From: Ruegeria sp. 6PALISEP08
GTDB taxonomy: Bacteria; Pseudomonadota; Alphaproteobacteria; Rhodobacterales; Rhodobacteraceae
DNA length: 64,000 bases
Assembly: GCF_001238295.1 (NCBI RefSeq)
Contig: NZ_LGXZ01000004.1
Coordinates: forward strand, 124,001-188,000
Direction of reading: 5' to 3'
The notes below the pieces were generated by a model that ran no database searches, had not been told where the DNA came from, and saw nothing but the letters and a program-made list of their open reading frames with translations. Every line of letters begins with the position of its first letter. The first letter of the stretch is position 1. Positions 43,668-53,294 of the stretch are shown here, piece after piece. The position numbers and the translations under genes were made by a program.

Positions 43668-43704
43668 TGGGGGCTCTGCCCCCATACCCCCGGAGTATTT
43701 GGGA
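43668..43704. repeat. Intergenic palindromic repeat typical of Rhodobacterales
   Basis: TGGGGG-CTCTG-CCCCCA forms a hairpin followed by the conserved tail TACCCCCGGAGTATTTGGG. From memory, this GC-rich element with a CCCCCGGAGTATTT tail recurs between genes in Rhodobacterales genomes. Only one copy is in this window, between coxD and coxE. Confidence 0.5.
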
Positions 43705-43716
43705 AAAGATGAAGCA

Positions 43717-44625
43717 TCAGGCTGGTTCGAGGGTGGCCTTGGCCTCGTCGAGAATGCGCTTTGCCTCGGACCCCTGCAGTTTCTGAATGTCGTCCTGGTA
43801 CTTCAGGATTGCACCCAGCGTGTCGCCGATCACCTCTGGGCTCAGGTTCATCACATCCAGCGCCAGCAAACACTTGGCCCAGTCAATGGTTTCAGCCACG
43901 CCGGGTTTCTTGAACAGATCCTCGGTGCGTAAACGTTGAACAAAAGCCACCACTTCACGGCTGAGTGCATCGGCTGCTTCTGGTGCACGGGCGTGCAGGA
44001 TTTCAATCTCGCGCTCGAAATCCGGGTAGTCGACCCAATGATAAAGGCAGCGGCGTTTGAGGGCGTCATGCACCTCGCGCGTGCGGTTTGACGTGACGAC
44101 GACAACGGGCGGCTCAGGTGCTTTGATCGTACCCAGTTCCGGGATAGTAACCTGAAAATCGCTGAGAGCCTCAAGCAGGAAGGCTTCAAAAGGTTCATCC
44201 GTTCGGTCCAGTTCATCGATTAGCAGAACCGGTGCGCCGTGTTCGTCAGGCCGCATGGCTTGCAGCAACGGGCGTTCAATCAAGTATTCGTCCGAGAACA
44301 ATTCGGACTGCAATGCGCCCCGATCTGCCCCACCCGACGCCTCAGCCGTTCGGATTGCAACCATCTGCGCCGGAAAATTCCATTCGTAGACGGCCGAGGA
44401 CGCATCGAGACCTTCATAGCATTGCAGTCGGATCAGGCGACGATTCAGGCCGGAGGCAAGGGCTTTGGCGATCTCGGTTTTCCCAACACCCGCTTCGCCT
44501 TCCAGAAACAGCGGTCGGCCCAGTTTCAGCGCCAAAAACACAACAGTCGCAAGGGCGCGTCCGCAGACATAGCCCTGGGCTCCCAACATCTGCTGCACGG
44601 CATCGATTGAATTTGGTTGCGTCAT
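43717..44625 (-). CDS. coxD: CoxD-like MoxR-family AAA+ ATPase
   Basis: A 302-residue ATPase with Walker A FLEGEAGVGKTEIAKALAS at about residues 40-58, Walker B PVLLIDELDRTDEPFEAFLLEAL at about 131-153 (shown in part) and sensor-1 VVVTSNRTREVHDALKRRC. MoxR proteins act as chaperones with VWA-domain partners; the coxE gene 58 bases downstream is that partner. In Oligotropha CoxD helps build the [CuSMoO2] centre. Whether this pair serves a CO dehydrogenase or another molybdenum hydroxylase cannot be told, because the structural genes are outside the window. Confidence 0.9.
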   Translation of the reverse strand: MTQPNSIDAVQQMLGAQGYVCGRALATVVFLALKLGRPLFLEGEAGVGKTEIAKALASGLNRRLIRLQCYEGLDASSAVYEWNFPAQMVAIRTAEASGGADRGALQSELFSDEYLIERPLLQAMRPDEHGAPVLLIDELDRTDEPFEAFLLEALSDFQVTIPELGTIKAPEPPVVVVTSNRTREVHDALKRRCLYHWVDYPDFEREIEILHARAPEAADALSREVVAFVQRLRTEDLFKKPGVAETIDWAKCLLALDVMNLSPEVIGDTLGAILKYQDDIQKLQGSEAKRILDEAKATLEPA

Positions 44626-44786
44626 GGAACCCTCTCTACTTAGCGGACAAACAGGTCACGCGCGGACCTGTGCGTCAAGACCTCGCGCCACGTCAGAGCT
44701 ACGACGTTCGGGTTGGTTGACAAGTTTTTTCACCACGAGGCTCGGTCGTGGTTGGTCTTTGCCAGCGGCTATGCTAGCGGAAAGCC

Positions 44787-45824
44787 ATGACCGATACCCT
44801 TACGATCCGCCGCCCCGACGACTGGCATCTGCACTTGCGCGATGGCGCCATGCTGCAGGCCGTCCTGCCCGAAACCGCGCGCCATTTTGGCCGCGCGATC
44901 ATAATGCCCAATCTGGTGCCTCCGGTTGTGACCGGCGCAGACGCCGCCGCCTATCGGGACCGCATTATGACGGCGTTGCCCGAAGGGATGACGTTTGAAC
45001 CGCTGATGACCCTCTATCTGACCGAGGATACGGACCCAGACGATCTGGCCGCCGCCCATGCGAGCGGACTGGTCAAGGCGGTCAAACTTTATCCTGCCGG
45101 GGCCACGACCAATTCGCATTCCGGCGTAAGGAACTTCGACAATGTTCGACCCGTGCTTGAGAGAATGGCCGAAATCGGCCTGCCCCTGTGCGTGCATGGC
45201 GAAGTGACGGATGCCGAGATCGACATCTTCGACCGCGAGGCCGTGTTCATCGACCGCGTTCTGGACCCAATCCGCAGGACCACTCCAGGCCTGCGTGTCG
45301 TGATGGAACATATCACCACCCGCGACGGTGTTCAGTATGTCAAAGCCAATGAGGCGGACTTGGGCGCGACGATCACTGCGCATCACCTGATCATCAACCG
45401 CAACCACATTCTGGTCGGTGGGATCAAACCGCATTACTACTGCCTGCCTGTTGCCAAACGCGAAGAGCATCGGCTGGAGTTGTTGAAAGCTGCAACCTCG
45501 GGCGATCCGCGTTTTTTCCTTGGAACCGACAGCGCACCGCATACGGATGACAACAAGGAAATGGCCTGTGGCTGCGCAGGTTGCTTCACGGCGACCAACA
45601 CCATGTCCCTGGTGGCCGAGATGTTCGATCGTGAAGACGCTTTGGACAAACTGGAAGGCTTCGTTTCGCTGAACGGGCCTGCGTTTTATCGCCTGCCTGT
45701 GAACGAAGACAGCATCACGCTGACCAAGGGCGCGCCGGTCGAGTACCCCGACAAGATCGAAACTGACGACGGGCCCGTCACCGTGTTTGATCCCGGTTTT
45801 CCGCTGCACTGGCGCGTGGTTTAA
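44787..45824 (+). CDS. pyrC: Dihydroorotase (class II)
   Basis: A 345-residue zinc amidohydrolase closing the dihydroorotate ring in pyrimidine synthesis. The metal-binding [14 protein letters not shown] is at about residues 10-23, the carboxylated lysine lies in [17 protein letters not shown] at about 98-114, the second histidine cluster in LCVHGEV and [12 protein letters not shown], and the Asp motif in [14 protein letters not shown] at about 246-259. The length and order match E. coli PyrC. The stop overlaps the convergent MmgE/PrpD stop by four bases. Confidence 0.97.
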   Translation: MTDTLTIRRPDDWHLHLRDGAMLQAVLPETARHFGRAIIMPNLVPPVVTGADAAAYRDRIMTALPEGMTFEPLMTLYLTEDTDPDDLAAAHASGLVKAVKLYPAGATTNSHSGVRNFDNVRPVLERMAEIGLPLCVHGEVTDAEIDIFDREAVFIDRVLDPIRRTTPGLRVVMEHITTRDGVQYVKANEADLGATITAHHLIINRNHILVGGIKPHYYCLPVAKREEHRLELLKAATSGDPRFFLGTDSAPHTDDNKEMACGCAGCFTATNTMSLVAEMFDREDALDKLEGFVSLNGPAFYRLPVNEDSITLTKGAPVEYPDKIETDDGPVTVFDPGFPLHWRVV

Positions 45825-47113
45825 CCCGCCAGTTTGGAAGCCAGATCGCGGGCGCGGCCTCCGGTGCGTAGCATTGACCAGATCGCGTCCGCCTCTTCCG
45901 CTCCGATCAGCTTGGCCGCTTTGGCGCGCACGCGGTCCTCTCGGTCCGGCAGCGACATCGGGGTCAACAGGTCATGCGTTGCCTCGCGGCGGATACCGTC
46001 ACGGCGCAGCAAAGCCAGCTGCGCCTGCGTCTCTGACAAACTATCATCTGCTTCGACTGTGATACGGTCGCGTAAGGACTTTATGCGGGGGTCGGCGCAG
46101 ACCTTGTCCGTATAGCTTCCCGGCAAGGCAGTATCATATCCCAAAGCCTGCATCGCGATGACTGTACGATATGAGAATTTGGCCCCCAACCCGGTTTCAG
46201 GTGTAAGCTGATTGCACACACTCATCCAGCGGGGGTGGGTCTTGATCTTGATTTCGGCCACTTCGGGTTCTGCGACATCCAGTTGCCGCGCCGCCTCGAG
46301 CGCGGCGTGCAAACCATGGCAACAGGCGTGGAACTTGTGGCTGACACTTTCAAACAGCCATTCATCATTCAAACCATCTAGTGCGCTTGGATCCGATGTG
46401 CCGTGATGGGTCGCACCAAAGCCAAAAGGACCTTCCAGCGCGTCGGCGTTGGCCTGAAACCCGCGCTGTACCAGCAAGGCTGTTTCGACCCCGGCGGCGG
46501 CTGCTAGACCCGCGTTATAAGGCTTGCCCATCGTCCCAAACTGGGCTTTCAGCCCGGCTGTCCGAGTTGCCGTCAGACCCAGAACAGACCGCATCTTGTT
46601 CGTATCGAAGCCCAGCAACCGCCCTGCGGCGACAGCGGCCCCAAATGCACCCGATGTGGCTGTCTGATGAAACCCGACCTGGTAGTGCCCCCGACCCAAC
46701 CACAATCCAACGCGGATCGAGATTTCCATCCCGACCAGTGCGGCTTCGAGCAAATCAACCAGTATGCGGTCATCCCACTCAGACACGGCAAGGGCAGCAG
46801 GCAGGATGGCAACTGACGGATGCCCAATATGTGCGAAATGCGTGTCGTCATAATCCAGCGCATGAGACACGGCGCCATTCACCAGCGCCGCTCCGCGCAA
46901 TGGCGCCGCTCCACCGCCAAAAAGATGGGCCTGTACATTGCCGCCGTCCTCCAGAACCATCTCACGGATGATGGATGAGACAGGTTCGTTTGCGCCTGCA
47001 CGACCGACCGCGATCCAGTCCAGAACAGACAGAGACGTGACAATCCGCGCCTGAGATGTCGTTGAAATCGGGCCGACTGCAAACGCGGCCAATGATGCTG
47101 TAAAATCCGTCAT
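45821..47113 (-). CDS. MmgE/PrpD-family protein
   Basis: A 430-residue protein with the family layout: an all-helical domain starting [19 protein letters not shown], the segment [33 protein letters not shown] (residues about 78-110, given in part) and a smaller alpha/beta domain from about 270. Characterised relatives are 2-methylcitrate dehydratase, cis-aconitate decarboxylase and iminodisuccinate epimerase-type enzymes. It has no methylcitrate-cycle neighbours here, so the substrate is open. It is convergent with pyrC and read from 38 bases upstream of the COQ10-like gene. Confidence 0.88.
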   Translation of the reverse strand: MTDFTASLAAFAVGPISTTSQARIVTSLSVLDWIAVGRAGANEPVSSIIREMVLEDGGNVQAHLFGGGAAPLRGAALVNGAVSHALDYDDTHFAHIGHPSVAILPAALAVSEWDDRILVDLLEAALVGMEISIRVGLWLGRGHYQVGFHQTATSGAFGAAVAAGRLLGFDTNKMRSVLGLTATRTAGLKAQFGTMGKPYNAGLAAAAGVETALLVQRGFQANADALEGPFGFGATHHGTSDPSALDGLNDEWLFESVSHKFHACCHGLHAALEAARQLDVAEPEVAEIKIKTHPRWMSVCNQLTPETGLGAKFSYRTVIAMQALGYDTALPGSYTDKVCADPRIKSLRDRITVEADDSLSETQAQLALLRRDGIRREATHDLLTPMSLPDREDRVRAKAAKLIGAEEADAIWSMLRTGGRARDLASKLAG

Positions 47114-47150
47114 GGGCGCAGTCTAGCGTGCGCCGTAGTCGCGTAAAGAC

Positions 47151-47597
47151 CTAGCCGTAGAGTTCTTGGGCCCGTGCCTCGAACGCGCGTACGATCCGCT
47201 GCATGGCTTCGTTGAACACGACGCCGATGATCCCCTGCAGGATCGCATTCTTGAACTCGAAATCCACATGGAACGAGATATTGCAGCCTCCATCCGGCGC
47301 GTCATCGAACTGCCAGTCGGATTTCATGTATTTGAACGGGCCATCCAGATATTCGGTATCGATCTTCTTCTGATCCGCGAACAGAGTCACCCGGCTGCCA
47401 AATCGTTCGCGGAACACTTTGAACGAGATCACCAGATCGGCCTCCATCACCTCGGCCTCACCTGCCACAAATGTCTTGCGTATACGGGCCGCGGCGCACC
47501 AGGGCAGAAACTGGGGATAATTGGCCACGTCGGCAACCAGATCATACATTTGCTGGGCGGTGTATGGCAGGTGGCGGGTTTCCGAATGGATAGGCAT
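47151..47597 (-). CDS. COQ10/RatA-like START-domain protein
   Basis: A 148-residue SRPBCC protein: [31 protein letters not shown] at residues 9-39 is the diagnostic N-terminal region (shown in full only by position; the core reads [15 protein letters not shown]), and [18 protein letters not shown] the end helix. Relatives bind ubiquinone (COQ10) or act as the RatA toxin; in alphaproteobacteria the quinone role is favoured. The reading frame continues upstream to 48023, but the hpt gene occupies that region on the other strand. The ATG at 47597 gives MPIHSETR, the expected start. Confidence 0.88.
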   Translation of the reverse strand: MPIHSETRHLPYTAQQMYDLVADVANYPQFLPWCAAARIRKTFVAGEAEVMEADLVISFKVFRERFGSRVTLFADQKKIDTEYLDGPFKYMKSDWQFDDAPDGGCNISFHVDFEFKNAILQGIIGVVFNEAMQRIVRAFEARAQELYG

Positions 47598-47669
47598 GGC
47601 GTCCGGTATTTGCAGGTGACAATGGCGCGTCATGTCGTATGTTGCGCGCCAAAGATCAAGGGGGCTGCG

Positions 47670-48212
47670 ATGACTGACCGCGCATATGTGATAGATGAGA
47701 TGATCTCGGCCAAGGCCATCGCCGCCCGAATCGAGGAGTTGTGCCGCGAGATCACGGCTGAATTCGATGGCACCGACAAGCTGGTGGTCGTTGGTCTGCT
47801 GCGCGGCAGCTTTGTGTTCATCGCAGATCTGGTACGCGAACTGGATCTTCCCATTGAAGTGGATTTCCTTGAGGCATCTTCGTACGGGGATGCGATGGAA
47901 AGCAGTCGAGAAGTACGTATTCTCAAAGACTTGCGCGGCGCTATTGAAGGGCGAGACGTGTTGGTTGTGGAAGATATTGTTGACACCGGCCACACGCTGA
48001 ATCACGTCACCAAGCTGCTGCAAAGTCGCAAACCCGAGCGCCTGAAATCCATTGCACTACTCGACAAACCCAGCCGCCGCGAGGTGGATTTCCGGTCAGA
48101 CTGGATCGGATTCGAGATCCCGGACGAGTTTGTTGTGGGGTACGGCATCGACTACGCACAGCGAAACCGTAATTTGCCTTTTATTGGTAAGGTTCGATTT
48201 ACTGGAAATTAG
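47670..48212 (+). CDS. hpt: Hypoxanthine phosphoribosyltransferase
   Basis: A 180-residue purine-salvage enzyme that makes IMP from hypoxanthine and PRPP. The PRPP loop [17 protein letters not shown] is at about residues 94-110, the flexible loop region [13 protein letters not shown] at about 70-82, and the base-binding [28 protein letters not shown] near the end (positions about 131-158). The frame is open from 47166, but the ATG at 47670 follows AAGGGGGC and gives the family N-terminus. It diverges from the COQ10-like gene by 72 bases. Confidence 0.95.
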   Translation: MTDRAYVIDEMISAKAIAARIEELCREITAEFDGTDKLVVVGLLRGSFVFIADLVRELDLPIEVDFLEASSYGDAMESSREVRILKDLRGAIEGRDVLVVEDIVDTGHTLNHVTKLLQSRKPERLKSIALLDKPSRREVDFRSDWIGFEIPDEFVVGYGIDYAQRNRNLPFIGKVRFTGN

Positions 48213-48329
48213 ATGTGACCTCCCAGTACTACCTGGACTACCTGGCCCATAAAATTCAAATACAAGAATATTTATAGACAAACTCGATTGCGCACCATTA
48301 CCCTTCCTATCAACTTAGGAGGATTATTG

Positions 48330-48686
48330 ATGAAGCGTATTGTTGCTACAGCCGGTGTGGTTATGGCGATCGTGGCACTTGCAAGTTCGGGTGCCGCAAA
48401 GGACAATAAAGGCAAAGGGCAAGGTGCTAACAAAAACAAGGTAGAGAAATCTATCAAGTCAAACGGCAAAGCTGTTCCACCCGGTCAAGTCAAAAGATAC
48501 ACGCGTGGCCAGAAGTTGCCGGATGATCTGAGTTTTGACTACATCGACGACCTCGACAACTGGAAGCTTAAGCCGTTGGGACCCGGTCAGCGCTATATCC
48601 GGGTAGATGATGAAGTTCTATCGATCTCAGATAACACGAAGACAGTCATAGAAGCTGTTGGAATTGTTGGTGATCTGGCCAATTGA
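48330..48686 (+). CDS. Small secreted protein, distant paralogue of the one at 7185
   Basis: A 118-residue protein with a signal peptide (MKRIVATAGVVMAIVALASSGA), a Lys/Asn/Gly-rich stretch (DNKGKGQGANKNKVEK), the motif VPPGQVKRYTRG and a C-terminal YIRVDDEVLSISDNTKT. It keeps the order of features of the protein at 7185: signal peptide, PPGQ-K motif, then Tyr-Ile-Arg-Val-Asp segment and a hydrophobic end. The DNA is more AT-rich than its surroundings. AGGAGG lies eight bases before the ATG at 48330. Function unknown. Confidence 0.75.
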   Translation: MKRIVATAGVVMAIVALASSGAAKDNKGKGQGANKNKVEKSIKSNGKAVPPGQVKRYTRGQKLPDDLSFDYIDDLDNWKLKPLGPGQRYIRVDDEVLSISDNTKTVIEAVGIVGDLAN

Positions 48687-48697
48687 ATGGATCGACG

Positions 48698-49849
48698 CTA
48701 GCGCTCGTCTCGAAGAATAGCATCAATACCGTTAAGGAAAATCATAGTCCCTACTGGTATCAACGCATCCGGGAAGTCGTAATCCGGATTGTGCAGTTGC
48801 GGATGATCCCGCCCTGACCCCAACCAGAACATGGCAGCTCTTGCGCTTTTGGCAAACTGTCCAAAATCCTCTGAAAACCGTTGCGGTTGATCGACCAGCC
48901 GGCATTCAATTCCCTGATCGAAACAGGATTGCCTCAGAATTGAGACGGTTTCCGGATGATTGACGCAGGCTTCGAACACTTCGTCATAGGTGATCTCTAC
49001 CGTCAATCCTTCTGCATGCGCTGTCTCGTGCACCATCGCTTCGGCATCAGTCATCAGTCGCGTCATCTGGCGATCCGAGACTGTGCGCAGCGTCACCCAT
49101 AGCTCTGCCCGCCCAGGGGCAACACCTACAGTGCGCTCACCCAAATGTGCATGCGTGACAGTGGTCAAGGCATAGTCATCATTCATCTCGCCGCCTGCCC
49201 CCAGTTCGGCCAAAGCGGGGATCAGTACCGACAAGGCACCTGCGGGTGAAACTCCATCCTGTGGGGCAGCCGCGTGTGACGTCTTACCCGTCAATACAAT
49301 CTGCATACCGCGTGAGGCACAGTTTGCAGGTCCTGCACAGAGTTCAACCACTCCAAGTTCCAACCCTGGCAGGTTATGGAGGGACAGCACGATATCTGGC
49401 GATATTTCAGAAAATTGTGGATCGGCCCTGAACGCGATGGCCCCATGGCCCGTCTCTTCTGCAGGTTGAAAGATCAGAACAACGCGGCCCTTTTTCGGTC
49501 GCTGTCCCTTCAGCGCTTCGGCTACGCCCAACACTATCACCATGTGGCCATCATGACCGCAAAGGTGCCCTTTGCCTTTGATCTGAGACACGTATGGCAG
49601 GTCTGAAAGTTCCTGAATCGGCAGGCCGTCCAATTCGCAGCGAATACCCACTGAAGGGCCCGGCTTGCCACTTTCAAAAACCGCAACCACCCCATGCCCG
49701 CCGACGCCCGTCAGAACACGATCTGCTCCGGTTTCGCGCAAAACATCAGCAATCCGCGCCGCAGTTTGCTCCTCCTGCCCCGAGAGTTCAGGGTTTTGGT
49801 GCAATTCGCGGCGCAGGCGGGTTAGCCGCGCGATCAGTTCTGGTGTCAC
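48698..49849 (-). CDS. M20-family amidohydrolase (hippurate/N-acyl amino acid type)
   Basis: A 383-residue dinuclear-metal peptidase-fold enzyme. Metal ligands are visible in [11 protein letters not shown] at about residues 97-107 and [15 protein letters not shown] at about 128-142, with the dimerisation domain in the middle (LTGKSSHA-like [21 protein letters not shown] at about 184-204, in part). It hydrolyses N-acyl or aminobenzoyl amino acids; the exact substrate is open. Its start overlaps lipA by four bases, so it is expressed with the lipoyl synthase. Confidence 0.9.
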   Translation of the reverse strand: MTPELIARLTRLRRELHQNPELSGQEEQTAARIADVLRETGADRVLTGVGGHGVVAVFESGKPGPSVGIRCELDGLPIQELSDLPYVSQIKGKGHLCGHDGHMVIVLGVAEALKGQRPKKGRVVLIFQPAEETGHGAIAFRADPQFSEISPDIVLSLHNLPGLELGVVELCAGPANCASRGMQIVLTGKTSHAAAPQDGVSPAGALSVLIPALAELGAGGEMNDDYALTTVTHAHLGERTVGVAPGRAELWVTLRTVSDRQMTRLMTDAEAMVHETAHAEGLTVEITYDEVFEACVNHPETVSILRQSCFDQGIECRLVDQPQRFSEDFGQFAKSARAAMFWLGSGRDHPQLHNPDYDFPDALIPVGTMIFLNGIDAILRDER

Positions 49850-50796
49850 GCTTGTTGCAACTTCGCTTGCCGGGCGGCCCTCAGCCGCGCGAAATCGTCA
49901 CCCGCGTGGTAAGACGACCGGGTCAGAGGCGTCGCTGATACCATCAGAAAACCCTTGCCATAGGCCGCCTTTTCATAAGAGGCGAACTCTTCCGGTGTGA
50001 CGAAACGATCCACACCATGATGCTTGGGACTCGGTTGCAGGTACTGCCCGATGGTCAAGAAATCGATATCCGCCGCGCGCATATCGTCCATCACCTGACG
50101 CACCTGCTGTTCCTCTTCGCCCAATCCGACCATGATGCCGGATTTGGTGAAGATCGACGGATCAAGCTCCTTCACCCGCTGCAACAGTCGCAGTGAATGG
50201 AAATAGCGCGCACCCGGTCGTACCTCGGGGTAGAGACCTGGCACGGTTTCCAGATTATGGTTGAACACATCCGGTTTCGCCTGAACCACGACCTCCATCA
50301 CGTCCTCGTCACATTTCAAAAAGTCCGGGGTCAGAATTTCGATAGTGGTTTTAGGGGATCGATGACGCACTGCGCGAATAGTCTGCGCAAAGTGCTCGGC
50401 ACCGCCGTCAATCAGATCGTCCCGGTCCACCGAAGTGATCACCACATGGTTCAGGCCAAGCTTCTCAACCGCGTGTGCCACACGACCAGGCTCAAACGCA
50501 TCAAGGTCGTCTGGGCGACCGGTTGCAATGTTGCAGAAGGTACAGCCGCGCGTACAAATCTCGCCCATGATCATCATGGTGGCGTGACCCTGGCTCCAAC
50601 ATTCGCCGACGTTGGGGCAACCAGCTTCTTCGCAGACAGTCACCAGATTGTTGTCGCGCATGATCCGCCGCGTATCAGCATAGCCTTTTCCACCGGGTGC
50701 CTTGACCCGGATCCAGTTTGGTTTCTTGGGCTGTGCGTTATCCGGACGATGAGCTTTTTCCGGATGGCGCTGTTCGGGGATCTTCAGATCTCGCAC
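49846..50796 (-). CDS. lipA: Lipoyl synthase
   Basis: A 316-residue radical-SAM enzyme that inserts two sulfurs into octanoyl-lipoyl domains. The auxiliary cluster [20 protein letters not shown] is at about residues 54-73, followed by the radical-SAM ligands [16 protein letters not shown] at about 77-92, and ends with [16 protein letters not shown] carrying the RSSYHA motif that ligates the auxiliary cluster. It is the first gene of a two-gene unit with the M20 hydrolase. About 260 bases lie upstream before the peroxiredoxin gene. Confidence 0.97.
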   Translation of the reverse strand: MRDLKIPEQRHPEKAHRPDNAQPKKPNWIRVKAPGGKGYADTRRIMRDNNLVTVCEEAGCPNVGECWSQGHATMMIMGEICTRGCTFCNIATGRPDDLDAFEPGRVAHAVEKLGLNHVVITSVDRDDLIDGGAEHFAQTIRAVRHRSPKTTIEILTPDFLKCDEDVMEVVVQAKPDVFNHNLETVPGLYPEVRPGARYFHSLRLLQRVKELDPSIFTKSGIMVGLGEEEQQVRQVMDDMRAADIDFLTIGQYLQPSPKHHGVDRFVTPEEFASYEKAAYGKGFLMVSATPLTRSSYHAGDDFARLRAARQAKLQQA

Positions 50797-51058
50797 GTTG
50801 GTTTTCCTGACTTTGGGTCAACTCTTGTTACTCATAACATAGACAGAAGCGCAGCGTTACACCAGCGACGCATAGCCGCTATGCAACGTCATTGTGCCGA
50901 CGCAGAATAGTCCAACAAGAGATCAGAGTTTGCGGATTAAATTCAACGCGCAACACGACAATGCTATTATTCGCGCATGCGGCATTTCCTCAATTGAATG
51001 CGATTTAGAACTGTTTTAATTCACGATAAAATCACATGTGAATCACAGGAGCTTGAAC

Positions 51059-51607
51059 ATGAAATCCGGCGCGAAACTGCCTGACGTGACCTTTCACACC
51101 CGTGTCCGCGACGACTCTGTCGAAGGACCAAACCCTTTCCGCTGGGAAGACAAGACAACGGCCGACTATTTCGCCGGCAAGCGCGTAATCCTTTTCTCGC
51201 TGCCGGGTGCATTCACTCCAACCTGCTCGACCTACCAATTGCCCGGTTTTGAAAATGGTTATGCCGATTTCGCCGCCAAGGGGATCGACGCAATCTATTG
51301 CATGTCTGTCAACGACAGTTTCGTGATGAACAAATGGGCACAGGATCAGGGCTTGAAAAACGTCGATGTCATCCCAGACGGATCGGCGGAATTCACCCGA
51401 AAAATGGGTATGCTGGTCGACAAAGACAATCTGGGTTTCGGGATGCGTTCATGGCGTTACGCCGCCATCATCAATGATGGTGTTGTCGAGGCGTGGTTCG
51501 AAGAGCCTGGCCTGATGGATAACTGCCCCGAAGATCCCTATGGCGTGTCTTCGCCCGAAAACCTGATGAAGCATCTGCAAGCGCCGGCAGAGCCGGAAAT
51601 GGCCTGA
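51059..51607 (+). CDS. Peroxiredoxin of the Prx5 type
   Basis: A 182-residue thiol peroxidase. The peroxidatic cysteine lies in LPGAFTPTCSTYQLPGFE at about residues 50-67, the arginine in FGMRSWRYA at about 128-136. Prx5-like proteins reduce peroxides with glutathione or thioredoxin partners; there is no fused glutaredoxin domain here. The last cysteine in GLMDNCPEDPYG could be a resolving cysteine. AGGAG before the ATG at 51059 and the poor sequence upstream exclude the longer frame from 51038. A good terminator follows. Confidence 0.93.
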   Translation: MKSGAKLPDVTFHTRVRDDSVEGPNPFRWEDKTTADYFAGKRVILFSLPGAFTPTCSTYQLPGFENGYADFAAKGIDAIYCMSVNDSFVMNKWAQDQGLKNVDVIPDGSAEFTRKMGMLVDKDNLGFGMRSWRYAAIINDGVVEAWFEEPGLMDNCPEDPYGVSSPENLMKHLQAPAEPEMA

Positions 51608-51624
51608 TCAACAGCCAAAAGCAC

Positions 51625-51657
51625 AAAAAAGGCTCGCTTCGCGCGGGCCTTTTTTTG
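51625..51657 (+). terminator. Rho-independent terminator of the peroxiredoxin gene
   Basis: AAAAAAGGCTCGC and GCGCGGGCCTTTTTTT form an A-T and G-C stem with one mismatch region, followed by seven T residues, about 20 bases after the stop. It lies against the convergent DUF6456 gene. Confidence 0.85.
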
Positions 51658-51670
51658 TTTCTGGCGTCAC

Positions 51671-52756
51671 TCAACCAATCATGCGGTCGCGGTCGGCCTG
51701 ATCATTATAGTGCTGTTTGAGCCTTTGCAAAGCGATGCGCAGGACTATCTTGCCAGATCGGGCCGAACACCCCATACGCTTTTCTGCCAGCTCCAGCCCC
51801 TCAAGATAACAGCAGCAGCGCAGCGCAACATCACTCAGCCCCGGTCTCAGATCTGAAAGCGCGCGCGCCACCCTATCCCTTGCATCAGAAATCCCCCTGC
51901 CCCCATGCGATTCACTGTCATAAGCACCGCGCCCTCCGGCCGTCAGAAAACGATCCCAGTTCTGCGATACCTGCGGGCCGATCTGCGCCAGTTCAAAGTC
52001 TTCGCGCAGACGTTCACCGGCTTTGACGAGTGTTTCATCCAGAAACGGCTTGCCATCCCGGTCGCGGCGGCGGGACAAGGCGATCAAAGGGCTTTCCGCC
52101 GCACTGTAGCGAATGCGACTGACGCCCGAGGCAAGCCCGGCAGACGACTTTGCCTGAAACGCGTTTTGTGCCTCCGCGAAGCCTGGATCGGTCTCTGACC
52201 GAGCCTTGTTTTCCGCTTGTGCAATCAAGTGGCTAAGTGCAGTTCTTCCTGCCGTAGATATCCGATAGCGCGAGATTCGTCCCGGGTTGTCGCAGCTGAT
52301 CCAGTCTTTCAAGGCCAAGGCTTGGGCAATCTTGCAATCAACAACAGCTGTTCTGGTCGCAGCGCTATTGCCTGTATCGCGAACGTCAACGGCCTTGTCC
52401 ATTTCCTCAGCCACCGCAAGCACGGATCCGGTTTCGCTTAGACGACGCAGAATCCGAAGGGCTTCGCGTTCAAATTCCTCTTCCTTGGCAGTCTCATCGA
52501 ACGTTTCCAAAGAACTGCGGACGTCGCCCAGTGTCGAAAAATGCGTTTCAGCCAAAGATTGCAGGGCGGCATCCACCAACGGATCGTCGCGACGCATTTC
52601 GATGCGCCGAATTTGCCTGAGGATCGTTGACGCATGGCATCCTGCTGACCGAGCGATATCGCGTATCGATCGGCCGGTTTCGGTATGAGCAAGGTATCTT
52701 TGCGCCCCCTCTGGAACCCATGCCGGAATGGAGAAAGCCATGTTGTTTTCCATCAT
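51671..52756 (-). CDS. DUF6456 helix-turn-helix protein
   Basis: A 361-residue protein with an N-terminal helix-turn-helix (GRSIRDIARSAGCHASTILRQ at about 28-48), a middle part without known motif (130-240), and a C-terminal domain SPLIALSRRRDRDGKPFLDE-ERLREDFELAQIGPQV-NWDRFL, the DUF6456 pattern. The domain occurs in alphaproteobacterial regulators of unknown target. I chose the ATG at 52756 because AGGG lies seven bases upstream; an ATG at 52741 is possible. It is divergent from the DUF6477 gene, 238 bases apart, with two TTAACCA elements between. Confidence 0.8.
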   Translation of the reverse strand: MMENNMAFSIPAWVPEGAQRYLAHTETGRSIRDIARSAGCHASTILRQIRRIEMRRDDPLVDAALQSLAETHFSTLGDVRSSLETFDETAKEEEFEREALRILRRLSETGSVLAVAEEMDKAVDVRDTGNSAATRTAVVDCKIAQALALKDWISCDNPGRISRYRISTAGRTALSHLIAQAENKARSETDPGFAEAQNAFQAKSSAGLASGVSRIRYSAAESPLIALSRRRDRDGKPFLDETLVKAGERLREDFELAQIGPQVSQNWDRFLTAGGRGAYDSESHGGRGISDARDRVARALSDLRPGLSDVALRCCCYLEGLELAEKRMGCSARSGKIVLRIALQRLKQHYNDQADRDRMIG

Positions 52757-52994
52757 TATTTGCCCTCATCGACAAAACAAACTGCCACTTTTCGCCCTCG
52801 GATTGCGGGTTAACCAAATCTAACTAGAGGTCCATTCGTTACTCGTTCGTTAACCACACAAGGCAAGAACCAGATTTGATTCAAAAAGATAAACAGTCGT
52901 GAAACCATCGTTCGGAGAGACTTCGGCACAGGCAACACCCGCTTAGGTTGCGCAACAAAGTCCACACGTTTCTTCAAGAAAAGGGATACACAAC

Positions 52995-53294
52995 ATGCAG
53001 GACCTGATGACGATGATCACAACCCTTCGCCGCCCTCGTATGCTGGCGCGGGCGGCCAAACTCGGGGCGCGGGATTACAATCGGGACAGTCATCTACAAC
53101 GCATTATGGGATACGGTTCGCTGCCCAGTTCAGGTCCGGCGCTGCTGCGTTTGATGGAGATGGAAAAAGAGGTAAATGAACAGCGAAAAGAAGATGATGC
53201 CGCATATTCACTGGTGCGGCATCTGGATCTGCTTATTGCGCTGTTGGGTGAGGCGCAGCTGTATCAGGCCAGCCGCGCCTCGATTTTTCAATAA
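52995..53294 (+). CDS. Small DUF6477-like protein
   Basis: A 99-residue, basic to mixed-charge, soluble protein: TLRRPRMLARAAKLGARDYNRD near the start and AYSLVRHLDLLIALLGEAQLY near the end. I believe it belongs to DUF6477, a family of short proteins found in Rhodobacterales beside DUF6456 genes; the function is unknown. It is well conserved in character (LRRPR start, RHLDLLIALLGEA). Its stop touches the convergent MttB-family stop with no bases between. Confidence 0.72.
   Translation: MQDLMTMITTLRRPRMLARAAKLGARDYNRDSHLQRIMGYGSLPSSGPALLRLMEMEKEVNEQRKEDDAAYSLVRHLDLLIALLGEAQLYQASRASIFQ

Noticed and set aside
47151..48023. Extended 290-codon frame of the COQ10-like gene
   Set aside because: Its first 142 codons are antisense to hpt, and the family start is at 47597.
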